Origin: an uncultured Bacteroidales bacterium
GTDB taxonomy: Bacteria > Bacteroidota > Bacteroidia > Bacteroidales > WCHB1-69
Assembly (NCBI GenBank): GCA_946407715.1
Contig: CAMJPH010000003.1
Span: 1 to 64,000 of the forward strand
DNA length: 64,000 nt
Direction of reading: 5' to 3'
The notes under the pieces are model-generated. The model was not told where the DNA came from. It did not search any database and saw only the letters and a program-made list of their open reading frames with translations. Position numbers and translations under genes: made by a program. Of this stretch, positions 34,601 to 42,817 are shown in pieces. Position 1 is the first letter of the stretch, and every line of letters begins with the position of its first letter.

Positions 34601-36466
34601 ATGAAAAAAGGACTATTATTTTTAGGATTATTGGTATTGACACTCGTCGGCCGGTCGCAGGCGCTGTTGCATTATGCTGCCGAGGATGCACGGTTGGACA
34701 GCGTGCGGTGGGCAATCAATCTGCCGCAGGAATTTACTGGCGAGGGTGTGATTATCGGAGTCACTGACTGGGGGTTCGATTATACCCATCCGGTGTTCTA
34801 TGATACGAACATGGTGCATTATCGTGTGCTCCGCGCATGGGATCAGTTTAAGACCTCAGGTCCCGCACCGGAGGGCTATGATTACGGCACGGAATATGTC
34901 GGTGCAGAAGCTTTGTTGAATGCGAAGTGTGACACCAGCAACGTGTATGACTATGCCTATCATGGCACGCATTGCGCTGGAATCGCCGGTGGCGCCGGGG
35001 CGGGTACTGTGTATCGCGGCGTGGCCGTGGATGCGGAGTTCCTGTTTGTCAGTGTCAATTTGACAGACCAGCAGGTCATTGATGCGTGGCGTTGGATGTA
35101 CGATGTTTCACAGCAGGAGGGCAAACGCTTGGTAATCAGCATGAGCTGGGGTCTATACTATCTCGACAACATGGACGGAACAGGCCCTTTGGCAGAAGAA
35201 ATGCAGAGACTCAACGACCTCGGTGTGGTCTTCGTTACCAGTGCCGGCAACAACGGGGATGAGAACGACCATTTGATGAACACTTTTACCCAGCAGGATA
35301 CAATCCGCACGGCTTTCACTTTCCCAAGCTCTTCCATCGGTTCCCGCATTACGATGATGAATAGTGCTAACCAACCCTTCTCGTTCTCGTTGTTCGCTAT
35401 GGACAACTCTTTTAATATTCTTGCGGAGACTCCATTTTATGCCACAACCGAAGGAGGTCTTGTCAACTCCATGCTGGTGGTCGGCACCGACACTATTCGC
35501 TTTTGGTTTGAAGCGGAAGCCTCGAATGAGTACAATGAACGTCCTGGAGTGCAGTTGCGTGTTGCCAAGAACACCAGCTACAGGTTAGGGCTTGCGGTAG
35601 CGGCGAGTGGCGGTGAGTTCCATGCATGGAACATGGCGCTCATTGAGACCGACTACGGTAACTGGGGCGGCACCTTTGTACGGCCCAGCCAGCACCCCGA
35701 CTGGATTCAGGGTGACGCGCTCTACGGAATCAGCACTCCGGCCAACATTGACTGCTCGATTGCTGTGGCCGCGCATTCTTCACGTCACACGGCACCGTCT
35801 GGCAATCTCACTGGTGGTGCCATTGCGAGTTTCTCCAGTTCAGGCCCCGGTTTTCACGATGTCCAAAAACCAGACATTTCCGCCCCTGGTAAGAATGTTG
35901 TGTCTTCGCTCTCCAGCTATACGAATACATATAATGGTACTTATCAGAAAAGTGTTGATTTCAATGGTAGGACGTATCGTTTTGTGTCCTTGTCGGGTAC
36001 ATCCATGGCTGGGCCTTTCGTGGCGGGCGTGGCTGCTTTGCTCCTTCAGGTCAATCCGTATCTTTCTGCAGCACAGGTGAAAGATATTTTGTTGCAAACA
36101 GCTTGTAATGACCAGTTTACAGAGCAGGCTGGCCCACTTCGTTTCGGGAGCGGCAAGGTGAACGCCTACCACGCTGTCTTGCAAGCTTTGACTACCGTCG
36201 GTATTGACGATTATGTCATTAACAAGGAGTCCTTGTTCACCGTCTTCCCGAATCCCGCGTCAAACCAATGTTATGTGACGGCCAACACAGAATCAGAACA
36301 TACAATGTGCCAACTCATGGACATGACGGGACGTGTGGTGATGCAATCTGTCCTAACCTCGGGTGTGAATACGCTGAACTTGAACAGCCTTACCCCGGGA
36401 TGCTACCTGATGAAAATCACGGACAACACGACTGTTGTCACAAAGAAACTGATTGTCAGAAATTAG
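34601..36466 (+). CDS. Secreted subtilisin-like (S8) peptidase with T9SS sorting domain
   Basis: A 621-residue secreted serine protease. A signal peptide (about 1-20) is followed by the S8 domain with catalytic D56 (V-T-D-W-G-F-D), H121 (H-G-T-H-C-A-G) and S468 (S-G-T-S-M-A-G). The large spacing between His and Ser reflects an inserted beta-rich region, as in other Bacteroidota S8 proteases. The last 80 residues form a T9SS type A sorting domain (F-P-N-P-A-S-N, then G-C-Y-L-M-K-I). It should be exported to the cell surface or medium and degrade proteins, complementing DPP-IV. No separate promoter was seen; it may be transcribed with dnaX. Confidence 0.93.
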   Translation: MKKGLLFLGLLVLTLVGRSQALLHYAAEDARLDSVRWAINLPQEFTGEGVIIGVTDWGFDYTHPVFYDTNMVHYRVLRAWDQFKTSGPAPEGYDYGTEYVGAEALLNAKCDTSNVYDYAYHGTHCAGIAGGAGAGTVYRGVAVDAEFLFVSVNLTDQQVIDAWRWMYDVSQQEGKRLVISMSWGLYYLDNMDGTGPLAEEMQRLNDLGVVFVTSAGNNGDENDHLMNTFTQQDTIRTAFTFPSSSIGSRITMMNSANQPFSFSLFAMDNSFNILAETPFYATTEGGLVNSMLVVGTDTIRFWFEAEASNEYNERPGVQLRVAKNTSYRLGLAVAASGGEFHAWNMALIETDYGNWGGTFVRPSQHPDWIQGDALYGISTPANIDCSIAVAAHSSRHTAPSGNLTGGAIASFSSSGPGFHDVQKPDISAPGKNVVSSLSSYTNTYNGTYQKSVDFNGRTYRFVSLSGTSMAGPFVAGVAALLLQVNPYLSAAQVKDILLQTACNDQFTEQAGPLRFGSGKVNAYHAVLQALTTVGIDDYVINKESLFTVFPNPASNQCYVTANTESEHTMCQLMDMTGRVVMQSVLTSGVNTLNLNSLTPGCYLMKITDNTTVVTKKLIVRN

Positions 36467-36520
36467 CTATTAGCTTTTGGCTATTAGCTTATGGTCAAGT
36501 AGCCAACAGCCAAATTCGGC
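36463..36520. repeat. Heptad array beginning at the S8 peptidase stop codon
   Basis: Units TTAGCTA, TTAGCTT, TTGGCTA, TTAGCTT, then AGTAGCC, AACAGCC. The left and right parts are partly complementary (TTGGCTA / TAGCCAA). Confidence 0.7.
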
Positions 36521-36522
36521 AC

Positions 36523-36530
36523 AATATTTG
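36523..36530 (+). promoter_or_regulatory. Weak -7-like element before the RelA/SpoT gene
   Basis: AATATTTG followed by CAAA, one base off the TAnnTTTG consensus, 33 bases before the ATG. Confidence 0.35.
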
Positions 36531-36562
36531 CAAAACAAAAACCCGTTGAGAAGAAAAGAGAC

Positions 36563-38821
36563 ATGGGAGATTATATTCCAAACGAAGAATTAGAAAACAA
36601 AACTGTGGTCCGGAAGTATCGGGAACTGTTGCGTGTGGTTTACCCGAGGACGACAGTCGAGGAACGTAAACAAATCCGTAAGGCATTTGTGTTGGCCACG
36701 AATGCCCATTTCGGGGTGCGCCGCAAGAGTGGCGAACCCTACATCTACCATCCGATTGCAGTGGCCATGATTTGTTGTTCAGAGATGAATCTCGGTGCTA
36801 CTTCTGTCATCTGTGCCCTGCTCCATGATGTTGTGGAGGACACGGACTACACACTTGAAGACATGCGCGAGCGCTTCGGCGAAGTCGTAGCTAATATCAT
36901 CGATGGTTTGACCAAGATTGAGGATTTGGTGGTCGATAATCAGAACATGTCCATCCAGGCGGAAAACTTCAAGAAGATTTTCCTTTCCATGTCGAAAGAT
37001 GTCCGGGTCATTCTCATCAAGTTGGCAGATCGATTGCACAACATGCGGACTTTGGACGCCATGCCGCATGAGAAGCAGCTTAAAATCGCCTCCGAGACAT
37101 CCTATTTCTATGTTCCGTTTGCTCATCGGCTTGGTTTGTATTCCATCAAGAGCGAGCTGGAAGATTACGCCATGCGCTACACCAATCCGAGCGAATATTT
37201 CACGATAGCCGAGAAACTGAAGGAGACGGAAAAAGAGCGTTCGACGATGATCCCTGAGTTTATCGCTCCGATAAATGCTGCATTGGAGAAAGCCGGCATT
37301 CAGGCCGAAATATCCAGCCGTACTAAATCCGTGTCTTCCATCTACAACAAGATGCTCCGCAAACAGATCAATTTCGAGGATGTTTACGACATTTTCGCGG
37401 TGCGGTTCGTGTTTGACAGCCCGATGTACGAAGAATTTGACATCTGTTGGAAGATTTATCGGATCATTTGCGATCTTTATAAGACCAATCCGATGCGCGA
37501 CCGCAATTTCCTCACTCACCCGAAGCCGAACGGGTATCAGTCGCTGCATGTGACTGCAATGAGCAAGCAGGGACGCTGGGTAGAGGTGCAGATTCGTTCC
37601 AAACGTATGGACGAGATTGCAGAGAAGGGACTTGCCGCCCATTACCGTTATAAGGAAGAAGGGGAAACCGAAGATGCCGACACAGAACTTGACCATCGTC
37701 TGGAGGACTGGCTGTTGAAGGCACGTGAGATTCTTGACAGCAAAGATGCCGACGCACTCGACTTCCTCAGTGAGGTTCGGCTTAATCTCGGACTCAAAGA
37801 AATCTACGTGTTCACGCCGAAAGGCGACATGAAGACGATGCCGCATGGAGCGACGGTGCTTGATTTCGCATACGCGCTGCACACCAATCTCGGAGACCAT
37901 TGCATTGGTGCGAAGGTCAACTACAACATCACCCCGGTCAATAAGCCGCTCAACAACGGTGACCAAGTTGAGATTATTACCTCCAAGAAGCAGTTCCCAA
38001 AAGCGGAATGGTTGGAATTTGTGCAGACGCCAAAAGCCCGCAGGAGCATCAAGGATTTCTTCCGGAACCAGCAGCATGAATTGATATCTTCGGGCAAACT
38101 GTTGCTGAAGCAGTATTTTGATGAATTGAAAGTTGAGTATTCCAAAGAGAATATCCAGAAACTGATTGATGCTTCGTTAGAGAAGAGTCCGGAGGCGTTT
38201 TGGAACAGCATTGTTTCCAAGAAACTCACCAAGCAGAAGATTTCAAAGCTCCTGACGGTGAAAAATGCGAAAAAACTTGCTGATTTTCAACAGAAAGTGT
38301 CTCAGGAGATTGAAAATAAGCCTTTGAACCAGCTTATTGACGAACAGATGAATGTGACACCGAACGCTTTCCTTTTGGACGATGACTACGAGCAAATCAA
38401 GTATGTGTTGGCTGATTGTTGCAATCCGATTCCCGGCGACACGGTGGTGGGTTTCCAGGTGTCTGACAACCGCATCGTGGTACATCAGACCAGCTGCCCG
38501 AATGCCATCGCGCAGATGTCCCGTTTCGGAAACCGCATCATCAAGACCAAGTGGCGCAAGGGCCAGAACATCGCTTTCCTCTCTGGCATCAGGCTCAAGG
38601 GTTTCGACCGCAAGGGCATCATCAAGGAGATGATAGATGTGATTACTTCCCAAATGGACTTGAATATTCGGTCTTTAAACATTGAAACTAAGAACAACGT
38701 ATTTACCGGCACGCTGATGCTCTACATCCAGAGTGTCAGAACACTGAACAACCTCATTGAGCAACTGCGCCAGATCGACCAAATGGAGTCGGTGGAACGG
38801 ATCGGATACGATGTGAATTAG
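36563..38821 (+). CDS. RelA/SpoT-type (p)ppGpp synthetase/hydrolase
   Basis: A 752-residue long RSH enzyme that makes and probably also degrades the alarmone (p)ppGpp. The hydrolase part keeps its metal ligands (Y-H-P, L-L-H-D-V-V-E-D-T, and later L-A-D-R-L-H-N-M). The synthetase part has the G-loop H-P-K-P-N-G-Y-Q-S-L-H. A TGS domain follows (I-Y-V-F-T-P-K-G-D), then C-terminal regulatory and ACT domains. Since the hydrolase residues are intact, a bifunctional Rel/SpoT type is more likely than a synthetase-only RelA. The stop codon merges into a heptad repeat array. Confidence 0.95.
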   Translation: MGDYIPNEELENKTVVRKYRELLRVVYPRTTVEERKQIRKAFVLATNAHFGVRRKSGEPYIYHPIAVAMICCSEMNLGATSVICALLHDVVEDTDYTLEDMRERFGEVVANIIDGLTKIEDLVVDNQNMSIQAENFKKIFLSMSKDVRVILIKLADRLHNMRTLDAMPHEKQLKIASETSYFYVPFAHRLGLYSIKSELEDYAMRYTNPSEYFTIAEKLKETEKERSTMIPEFIAPINAALEKAGIQAEISSRTKSVSSIYNKMLRKQINFEDVYDIFAVRFVFDSPMYEEFDICWKIYRIICDLYKTNPMRDRNFLTHPKPNGYQSLHVTAMSKQGRWVEVQIRSKRMDEIAEKGLAAHYRYKEEGETEDADTELDHRLEDWLLKAREILDSKDADALDFLSEVRLNLGLKEIYVFTPKGDMKTMPHGATVLDFAYALHTNLGDHCIGAKVNYNITPVNKPLNNGDQVEIITSKKQFPKAEWLEFVQTPKARRSIKDFFRNQQHELISSGKLLLKQYFDELKVEYSKENIQKLIDASLEKSPEAFWNSIVSKKLTKQKISKLLTVKNAKKLADFQQKVSQEIENKPLNQLIDEQMNVTPNAFLLDDDYEQIKYVLADCCNPIPGDTVVGFQVSDNRIVVHQTSCPNAIAQMSRFGNRIIKTKWRKGQNIAFLSGIRLKGFDRKGIIKEMIDVITSQMDLNIRSLNIETKNNVFTGTLMLYIQSVRTLNNLIEQLRQIDQMESVERIGYDVN

Positions 38822-38985
38822 ACGTGAGATGTGAGACGTAAGACGTGAGACGTAAGACGTGAGACGTAAGACGTAAGTAGATATAAGACAATGATAGAAA
38901 GATATAAGATATAAGATATAAGATGAAATAAAGAACGTATGCTCCAAAGTCTAAAGTCATACGTCTAACGTCTTAAGTCTTAAAG
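38817..38985. repeat. Long inverted heptad array after the RelA/SpoT gene
   Basis: Starting at the stop codon: about eight GACGTGA/GACGTAA units, then four GATATAA-type units, then a right arm of AAAGTCT, AAAGTCA, TACGTCT, AACGTCT, TAAGTCT that is complementary to the left arm. It fills most of the 239-base gap. Confidence 0.85.
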
Positions 38986-39060
38986 CAGACACCCAAAAAA
39001 AGAACAACCCCATTGAATGTAATTATAATAGTAACAAAAACCCCTTAAAATCCCAAAAAA

Positions 39061-39309
39061 ATGAAAGCATCCGAAATTTTAGCATTCGTGGCAGGAGCTG
39101 CCGCAGCTACAGGAATCACCCTTTTGTGTACTACTGAAAAGGGTAAGGAAATCCGCCAAAAGGTGGGTGAGAAAATGACTCGCGAGGAAATCGACCGTCT
39201 CATTGCCAAACTTAAAGAGAAACGCGCCTGCGCCTCGAGCGAGGACGATTTCAACATCGACATTGAGGACGATGATTTCGAGAAAGAGATGCAAGACGAG
39301 GAACTGTAA
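39061..39309 (+). CDS. YtxH-domain protein
   Basis: An 82-residue protein with one N-terminal hydrophobic stretch rich in A and G (residues 6-24). It is followed by T-E-K-G-K-E-I-R-Q-K-V as in YtxH/gas-vesicle-like small proteins, and a very acidic C-terminus. YtxH proteins are membrane-anchored and often stress-linked, but their function is not defined. The stop overlaps the start of the next gene (TAATG), so the three genes 39061-40092 form a tight operon. Confidence 0.8.
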   Translation: MKASEILAFVAGAAAATGITLLCTTEKGKEIRQKVGEKMTREEIDRLIAKLKEKRACASSEDDFNIDIEDDDFEKEMQDEEL

Positions 39310-39749
39310 TGGACATCTTAGGTAGATTCACCAAGAAATCTGAACGCGGCGAGAAGACGTGGGCGGATGCCAAGACGTACTTCTCGCAGCGTTATGATTT
39401 GCTGAAGTTGGAATTTCTGGAAAAATCCACGCAGTTGCTGTCTGTGATTTTCTCCATGCTGATTGTCATCGTCTGCGCTTTGGTGGTGCTGATTTATCTA
39501 TCATCAGCGGTCATTCACTGGCTGACGTTGGCTTTGGGCGCGGCATGGGCTTACACCATTCTGTGCGTTCTGTTCATCGGGATTATCGTGTTCGTGTTTT
39601 CCAAAAAGGATGTCCTTTTCGTGAAACCGCTTCTCCGCAAGTTCAGCCGAATCATGTATCCGGATGATGTGGATGCGGTGGAAACGGAGACTGTCATCAA
39701 GGATGTGGAGGATGAATACGTGTCCCAGAAGGGAGGTCAGCATGAGTAA
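39309..39749 (+). CDS. Phage holin-like family membrane protein (Phage_holin_3_6 type)
   Basis: A 146-residue protein with two hydrophobic helices (about 48-73 and 80-103) and charged ends, matching the layout of the putative Actinobacteria/Bacteroidota holin-X family. Despite the family name there are no phage genes here; in Bacteroidota this gene is usually a housekeeping-like partner of YtxH. Its start overlaps the YtxH stop, and its end overlaps the next start by 8 bases. Confidence 0.75.
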   Translation: MDILGRFTKKSERGEKTWADAKTYFSQRYDLLKLEFLEKSTQLLSVIFSMLIVIVCALVVLIYLSSAVIHWLTLALGAAWAYTILCVLFIGIIVFVFSKKDVLFVKPLLRKFSRIMYPDDVDAVETETVIKDVEDEYVSQKGGQHE

Positions 39750-40092
39750 TAAAGCACCCATCAACAATATGGAAGATATCGCCCGGCGCAAACAAGAACT
39801 CCGAGCCAAAATCGAGGTACAGGAGCGCAAGTTGAGCAAGGATTTGGATGCCTATCAAGACGATGTGGAAACGTTAAAGAAATTCTGGTCGGGCGTGAAG
39901 GGTGTCCGCCATTTCGGACAGAACTTCAGCCTTTCGGGCATCTCGAATGCCGTTCAGGCGATGCGTGCGCTTCCGATTGGCAAGGCGGCCAAGAAGACCA
40001 CTGGTAAGGCAGGTTGGCTGACGGCTATTACCATCGGTGCCGAGGTTGTCAACTGGTTTGTCCAGCGGCGCAAACGGCGTAAGCAGAAATAG
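39742..40092 (+). CDS. Small basic protein of the YtxH/holin operon
   Basis: A 116-residue protein of unknown family. The N-terminal half is predicted helical and charged, possibly coiled coil (R-R-K-Q-E-L-R-A-K-I-E-V-Q-E-R-K). One moderately hydrophobic stretch lies near residues 92-106, and the tail is strongly basic (R-R-K-R-R-K-Q-K). The start at 39742 is preceded by GGGAGGT, an unusually good Shine-Dalgarno-like sequence for this genome, and overlaps the previous gene by 8 bases; longer readings would run back into that gene. It probably acts at the membrane with its two partners. Confidence 0.7.
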   Translation: MSNKAPINNMEDIARRKQELRAKIEVQERKLSKDLDAYQDDVETLKKFWSGVKGVRHFGQNFSLSGISNAVQAMRALPIGKAAKKTTGKAGWLTAITIGAEVVNWFVQRRKRRKQK

Positions 40093-40120
40093 GTGTCCTT
40101 GTCACCCTGTATTGTAAAAA

Positions 40121-40150
40121 AAAGAAGACTCTCAACGAAAGTCTTCTTTT
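40121..40150. terminator. Bidirectional terminator between the YtxH operon and tRNA-Val
   Basis: AAGAAGACT pairs with AGTCTTCTT. Runs of A before and T after make it work for both the plus-strand operon and the minus-strand tRNA gene. Confidence 0.8.
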
Positions 40151-40157
40151 TTTAGTG

Positions 40158-40232
40158 TGGGAACTACTAGATTCGAACTAGTGACCCCCTGCTTGTAAGG
40201 CAGGTGCTCTAAACCAACTGAGCTAAGCTCCC
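40158..40232 (-). tRNA. tRNA-Val(TAC)
   Basis: A 75-base cloverleaf: acceptor GGGAGCT/AGTTCCC with one G-U pair; D stem GCTC/GAGC; anticodon arm CCTGC-CTTACAA-GCAGG with anticodon TAC (valine); T arm ACTAG-TTCGAAT-CTAGT; discriminator A. The CCA end is not encoded. Confidence 0.95.
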
Positions 40233-40248
40233 TGTCAAAATGACGCTG

Positions 40249-40256
40249 CAAAGATA
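40249..40256 (-). promoter_or_regulatory. -7 promoter element of tRNA-Val
   Basis: TATCTTTG followed by CAGC on the minus strand, 16 bases before the tRNA 5' end. Confidence 0.75.
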
Positions 40257-40319
40257 CACTTTTTTTTGACTTTTCCGCACGGTTTGGATGATTTTCTTTC
40301 TTGATTGAAAATGAACGGG

Positions 40320-40904
40320 TTAGAAAACGACCCCGGCGGAAATTCCGATGTATTGCGGTTTTTGCCCCTCCTTGTTTTGGAAGAAATGCTGGAATGAGTA
40401 GCGGTAATCAACACCCAAGGTGATGTATCCGAGCCGCATGTCGAAGCCTGCCGTAAGCAGCACCCAATTCTTTTCAATGTTCTCTTTGCTATATCCAAGC
40501 TCGTTTTCCGTGACTTTCAGCAATGGTTGATAGGAGATGCCCACTTGCGGCATGAAGGAGATTTTTTTTGTGATTCGCACATCGCCGACCACTTTGACAG
40601 GGATGACTAAGTAACGGTTCTCCACCAAATCGTCTGTGATGCTATCGTTAGGGAGTGTTACTTTGAACCGGTTTTTGAAGTATTGGTATCCGAATCCGAT
40701 TTCGCCATAGACATATTTTCCCGCTCGGAAATAACCGCTGAAATGCACAGTCCTTGAGCCTGTCAGGTAGTCCACATCGGAATAGTTATGGACTATCGGG
40801 AACTGTGTGCCGACTTTAAATCCAATTTGATACCATTTTTCCTTTTGCGCGTTGACAATCGTTGCTGTCATCGCCAAAATCGTTATTATTATCCATTTTT
40901 TCAT
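40320..40904 (-). CDS. Outer-membrane beta-barrel protein
   Basis: A 194-residue protein with a signal peptide (about 1-19). Alternating short beta strands end in aromatic residues, and the chain closes with G-I-S-A-G-V-V-F, typical of an 8-strand-like outer-membrane barrel of the porin-family/OmpA-like type. The specific function is not recognisable. It lies 38 bases downstream of pth on the same strand and may be the last gene of that operon. Confidence 0.7.
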   Translation of the reverse strand: MKKWIIITILAMTATIVNAQKEKWYQIGFKVGTQFPIVHNYSDVDYLTGSRTVHFSGYFRAGKYVYGEIGFGYQYFKNRFKVTLPNDSITDDLVENRYLVIPVKVVGDVRITKKISFMPQVGISYQPLLKVTENELGYSKENIEKNWVLLTAGFDMRLGYITLGVDYRYSFQHFFQNKEGQKPQYIGISAGVVF

Positions 40905-40965
40905 CGTATCCTCATTTCATGTCATTTCATCGTTATTCATTCTCATTCATCGTTATTCGTCGCAT
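40905..40965. repeat. Heptad-periodic sequence around the pth 3' end
   Basis: Repeated units of the ATTCATC / TCATTTC type in 7-base phase. They reach into the last codons of pth, whose C-terminus is acidic and low in complexity. Confidence 0.5.
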
Positions 40966-41572
40966 CTTCTTCCTCCATCGCTTTCGCCCGTTCAGTCTCC
41001 TTCGTGTTGAACTGGTTCATGGTGAGTTGCATTCCAACCGTCACGAAGGATTTCACAGCGCTCACGGCACGTTCGATGCAAGGCTCCACGAGTTTGAGCT
41101 CTTCGGAGGAGAACCGCCCCAGCACATAATCGACTTGGTAGCCTTGGGCGTAGTTTTTGCCGATGCCGCAGCGCATACGCGGGATGTCGGTGCGCTCCAG
41201 AGTTTCGATTATGTCGCCGATGCCGTTGTGGGTGCCGCCGCCGCCTTTCGGTTTCAGCTTGAAGATACCGAGCGGCAGGTCAATGTCATCGTAAATGACC
41301 AGACAGTGGTCAACGGAGACGTTTTCCTCTGCAAGCCAGTATTTAACGGCTTTGCCGCTAAGATTCATGTAGGTGGTTGGCATGATGATCACTAACTCGC
41401 GGCCTTTGAACGAGGCTCGGGCAACGTACGCTAAACGGTCGCTCTTGAACTCCGCTTTGAAGGCCTTTGCCACGGCGTTGGCTACTTCAAACCCGTAGTT
41501 ATGGCGTGTTCCGGCGTATTGTTGCTCGGCATTTCCCAAACCCACAATCAGATAACGTTTTTCATTCTCCAT
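40943..41572 (-). CDS. pth: Peptidyl-tRNA hydrolase
   Basis: A 209-residue enzyme that releases tRNA from prematurely dropped peptidyl-tRNA. Motifs are V-G-L-G-N (residues about 10-14) with the catalytic H-N in R-H-N-Y-G-F, T-Y-M-N-L-S-G near 97, and G-G-G-G-T-H-N-G-I near 130. The last 15 residues are a poorly conserved acidic tail formed partly by heptad-repeat DNA. The start overlaps the end of rsmD by 11 bases, indicating coupled translation. Confidence 0.95.
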   Translation of the reverse strand: MENEKRYLIVGLGNAEQQYAGTRHNYGFEVANAVAKAFKAEFKSDRLAYVARASFKGRELVIIMPTTYMNLSGKAVKYWLAEENVSVDHCLVIYDDIDLPLGIFKLKPKGGGGTHNGIGDIIETLERTDIPRMRCGIGKNYAQGYQVDYVLGRFSSEELKLVEPCIERAVSAVKSFVTVGMQLTMNQFNTKETERAKAMEEEDATNNDE

Positions 41573-42134
41573 CCGTTTCCTCGCTTTCTTCTTCAGACAT
41601 GTTCACAAAAAAGGAAAAGTGTAGTTTTCCATATCTGCGGTGGTCGTAGAATTTTGGGTGGCCGGAAAAATCATGTATTCCGGAATGCTCCATCACCAAC
41701 CAGCCGTCGGGGAGCAGCAATTCATGTTCAAACACGTTGTCGATGACTTTTTCGATGTCGGGGAGGTCGTATGGTGGGTCGGCGAAGATAATGTTGAACT
41801 TCTGTCGGCAGGCAGCAGTGTAGGCGAATGCGTCCTGTCGGATGACCGTCACCTGGTCGTTATATTGGAGTTGGTCGATGGTCTTCTGTATGAATTTGGT
41901 ACACAACAGGTTCTCGTCAACAGCCACCACTGACAATGCGCCTCGTGAGGCGAATTCGTAGGTGATGTTGCCTGTGCCGGAAAAAAGATCCAGTACTCTG
42001 ACGTTATCCAAATAAAAGTAGTTGTTCAGGATATTGAACAGACTTTCCTTTCCCATGTCCATAGTCGGCCGCACCGGAAGGTTGTTAGGTGCGACGATAT
42101 GTCGGCCTCGATTTTTCCCGCTAATGATTCTCAT
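41562..42134 (-). CDS. rsmD: 16S rRNA (guanine(966)-N2)-methyltransferase RsmD
   Basis: A 190-residue methyltransferase: R-I-I-S-G-K-N-R-G-R at the start, the SAM-binding D-L-F-S-G-T-G-N-I near residue 50, and the catalytic F-A-D-P-P-Y near 115. It lies 3 bases after the DUF3822 gene, a neighbour pairing that is conserved in Bacteroidota, and overlaps pth. Confidence 0.94.
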   Translation of the reverse strand: MRIISGKNRGRHIVAPNNLPVRPTMDMGKESLFNILNNYFYLDNVRVLDLFSGTGNITYEFASRGALSVVAVDENLLCTKFIQKTIDQLQYNDQVTVIRQDAFAYTAACRQKFNIIFADPPYDLPDIEKVIDNVFEHELLLPDGWLVMEHSGIHDFSGHPKFYDHRRYGKLHFSFFVNMSEEESEETDGE

Positions 42135-42137
42135 GAC

Positions 42138-42809
42138 TTATATGATGTTCAGGTTCAGTTTGTGTGTTTTCAGAAGAGAAGTCAGTTTTTTGTCCTCTTC
42201 TGCGAAAAAGTGGAGGTATAATGCGGTGTCCTGCAGGTGGAATTGAGTGACAATATTATATATGTAATACAATGTGTCGGCGGGCTCAACTAATTGAAAT
42301 CGGTTTGTCATGAGAATTTCACCTTTATGGACGGCCATCACATCCGTGAATCCCGGGTTACGGCTCACAAAAAGGGTGTCATTGGATTTTTGTTGGCATA
42401 GAAAACGGTAAAAAAGGCTGTTTTCCGAAGTCGTTTGGGAGCGGAATGGCAGTCGTCCGAGTGTGTCTTTCTCGTTTTTTGTGAGAAAATAGACTGCACG
42501 GTAAGAACCGTTTTTTTCCGAATAAATCTTCCCGACATGAGATGTGTCGAATTGAAGTTCAAGGTACTCTTTGTCGCGGGAGGAATCATAGATTTCTTCG
42601 GGAATCAGCATTGGAATGTGCCGTGCAGCGATCACCGTGATTTCGTCGGACGTGTTGAAGAATCGGGGTGCTTCGTTTGTGATCAGCGTGTTGTCTGCGT
42701 AGGAGAACGACACGGTCTCCATTTTTTCACCGTTCTGCTTAAAAAACGAAAATCCATCCGGCGCAATGCGAATGGATTTCTCGTAATATTGTTCTATAAA
42801 AGGAGTCAT
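42138..42809 (-). CDS. DUF3822 family protein
   Basis: A 223-residue cytoplasmic protein of the Bacteroidota DUF3822 family, usually next to rsmD as here. It resembles actin-fold/ASKHA-like proteins (F-V-S-R-N-P-G-F, then L-Y-Y-I-Y-N-I-V-T-Q-F), but the function is unknown. The ATG at 42809 was chosen; a TTG at 42827 would overlap the upstream gene by 10 bases and add six residues. Confidence 0.8.
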   Translation of the reverse strand: MTPFIEQYYEKSIRIAPDGFSFFKQNGEKMETVSFSYADNTLITNEAPRFFNTSDEITVIAARHIPMLIPEEIYDSSRDKEYLELQFDTSHVGKIYSEKNGSYRAVYFLTKNEKDTLGRLPFRSQTTSENSLFYRFLCQQKSNDTLFVSRNPGFTDVMAVHKGEILMTNRFQLVEPADTLYYIYNIVTQFHLQDTALYLHFFAEEDKKLTSLLKTHKLNLNII

Positions 42810-42817
42810 AAGCGATA

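Noticed and set aside
36779..38077. 432-codon open frame opposite the RelA/SpoT gene
   Set aside because: Antisense shadow of a conserved enzyme, with no promoter or domain of its own.
39061..40092. Prophage remnant suggested by the holin-family protein
   Set aside because: No phage structural, lysis or integrase genes nearby; YtxH and this holin family are often chromosomal partners in Bacteroidota.
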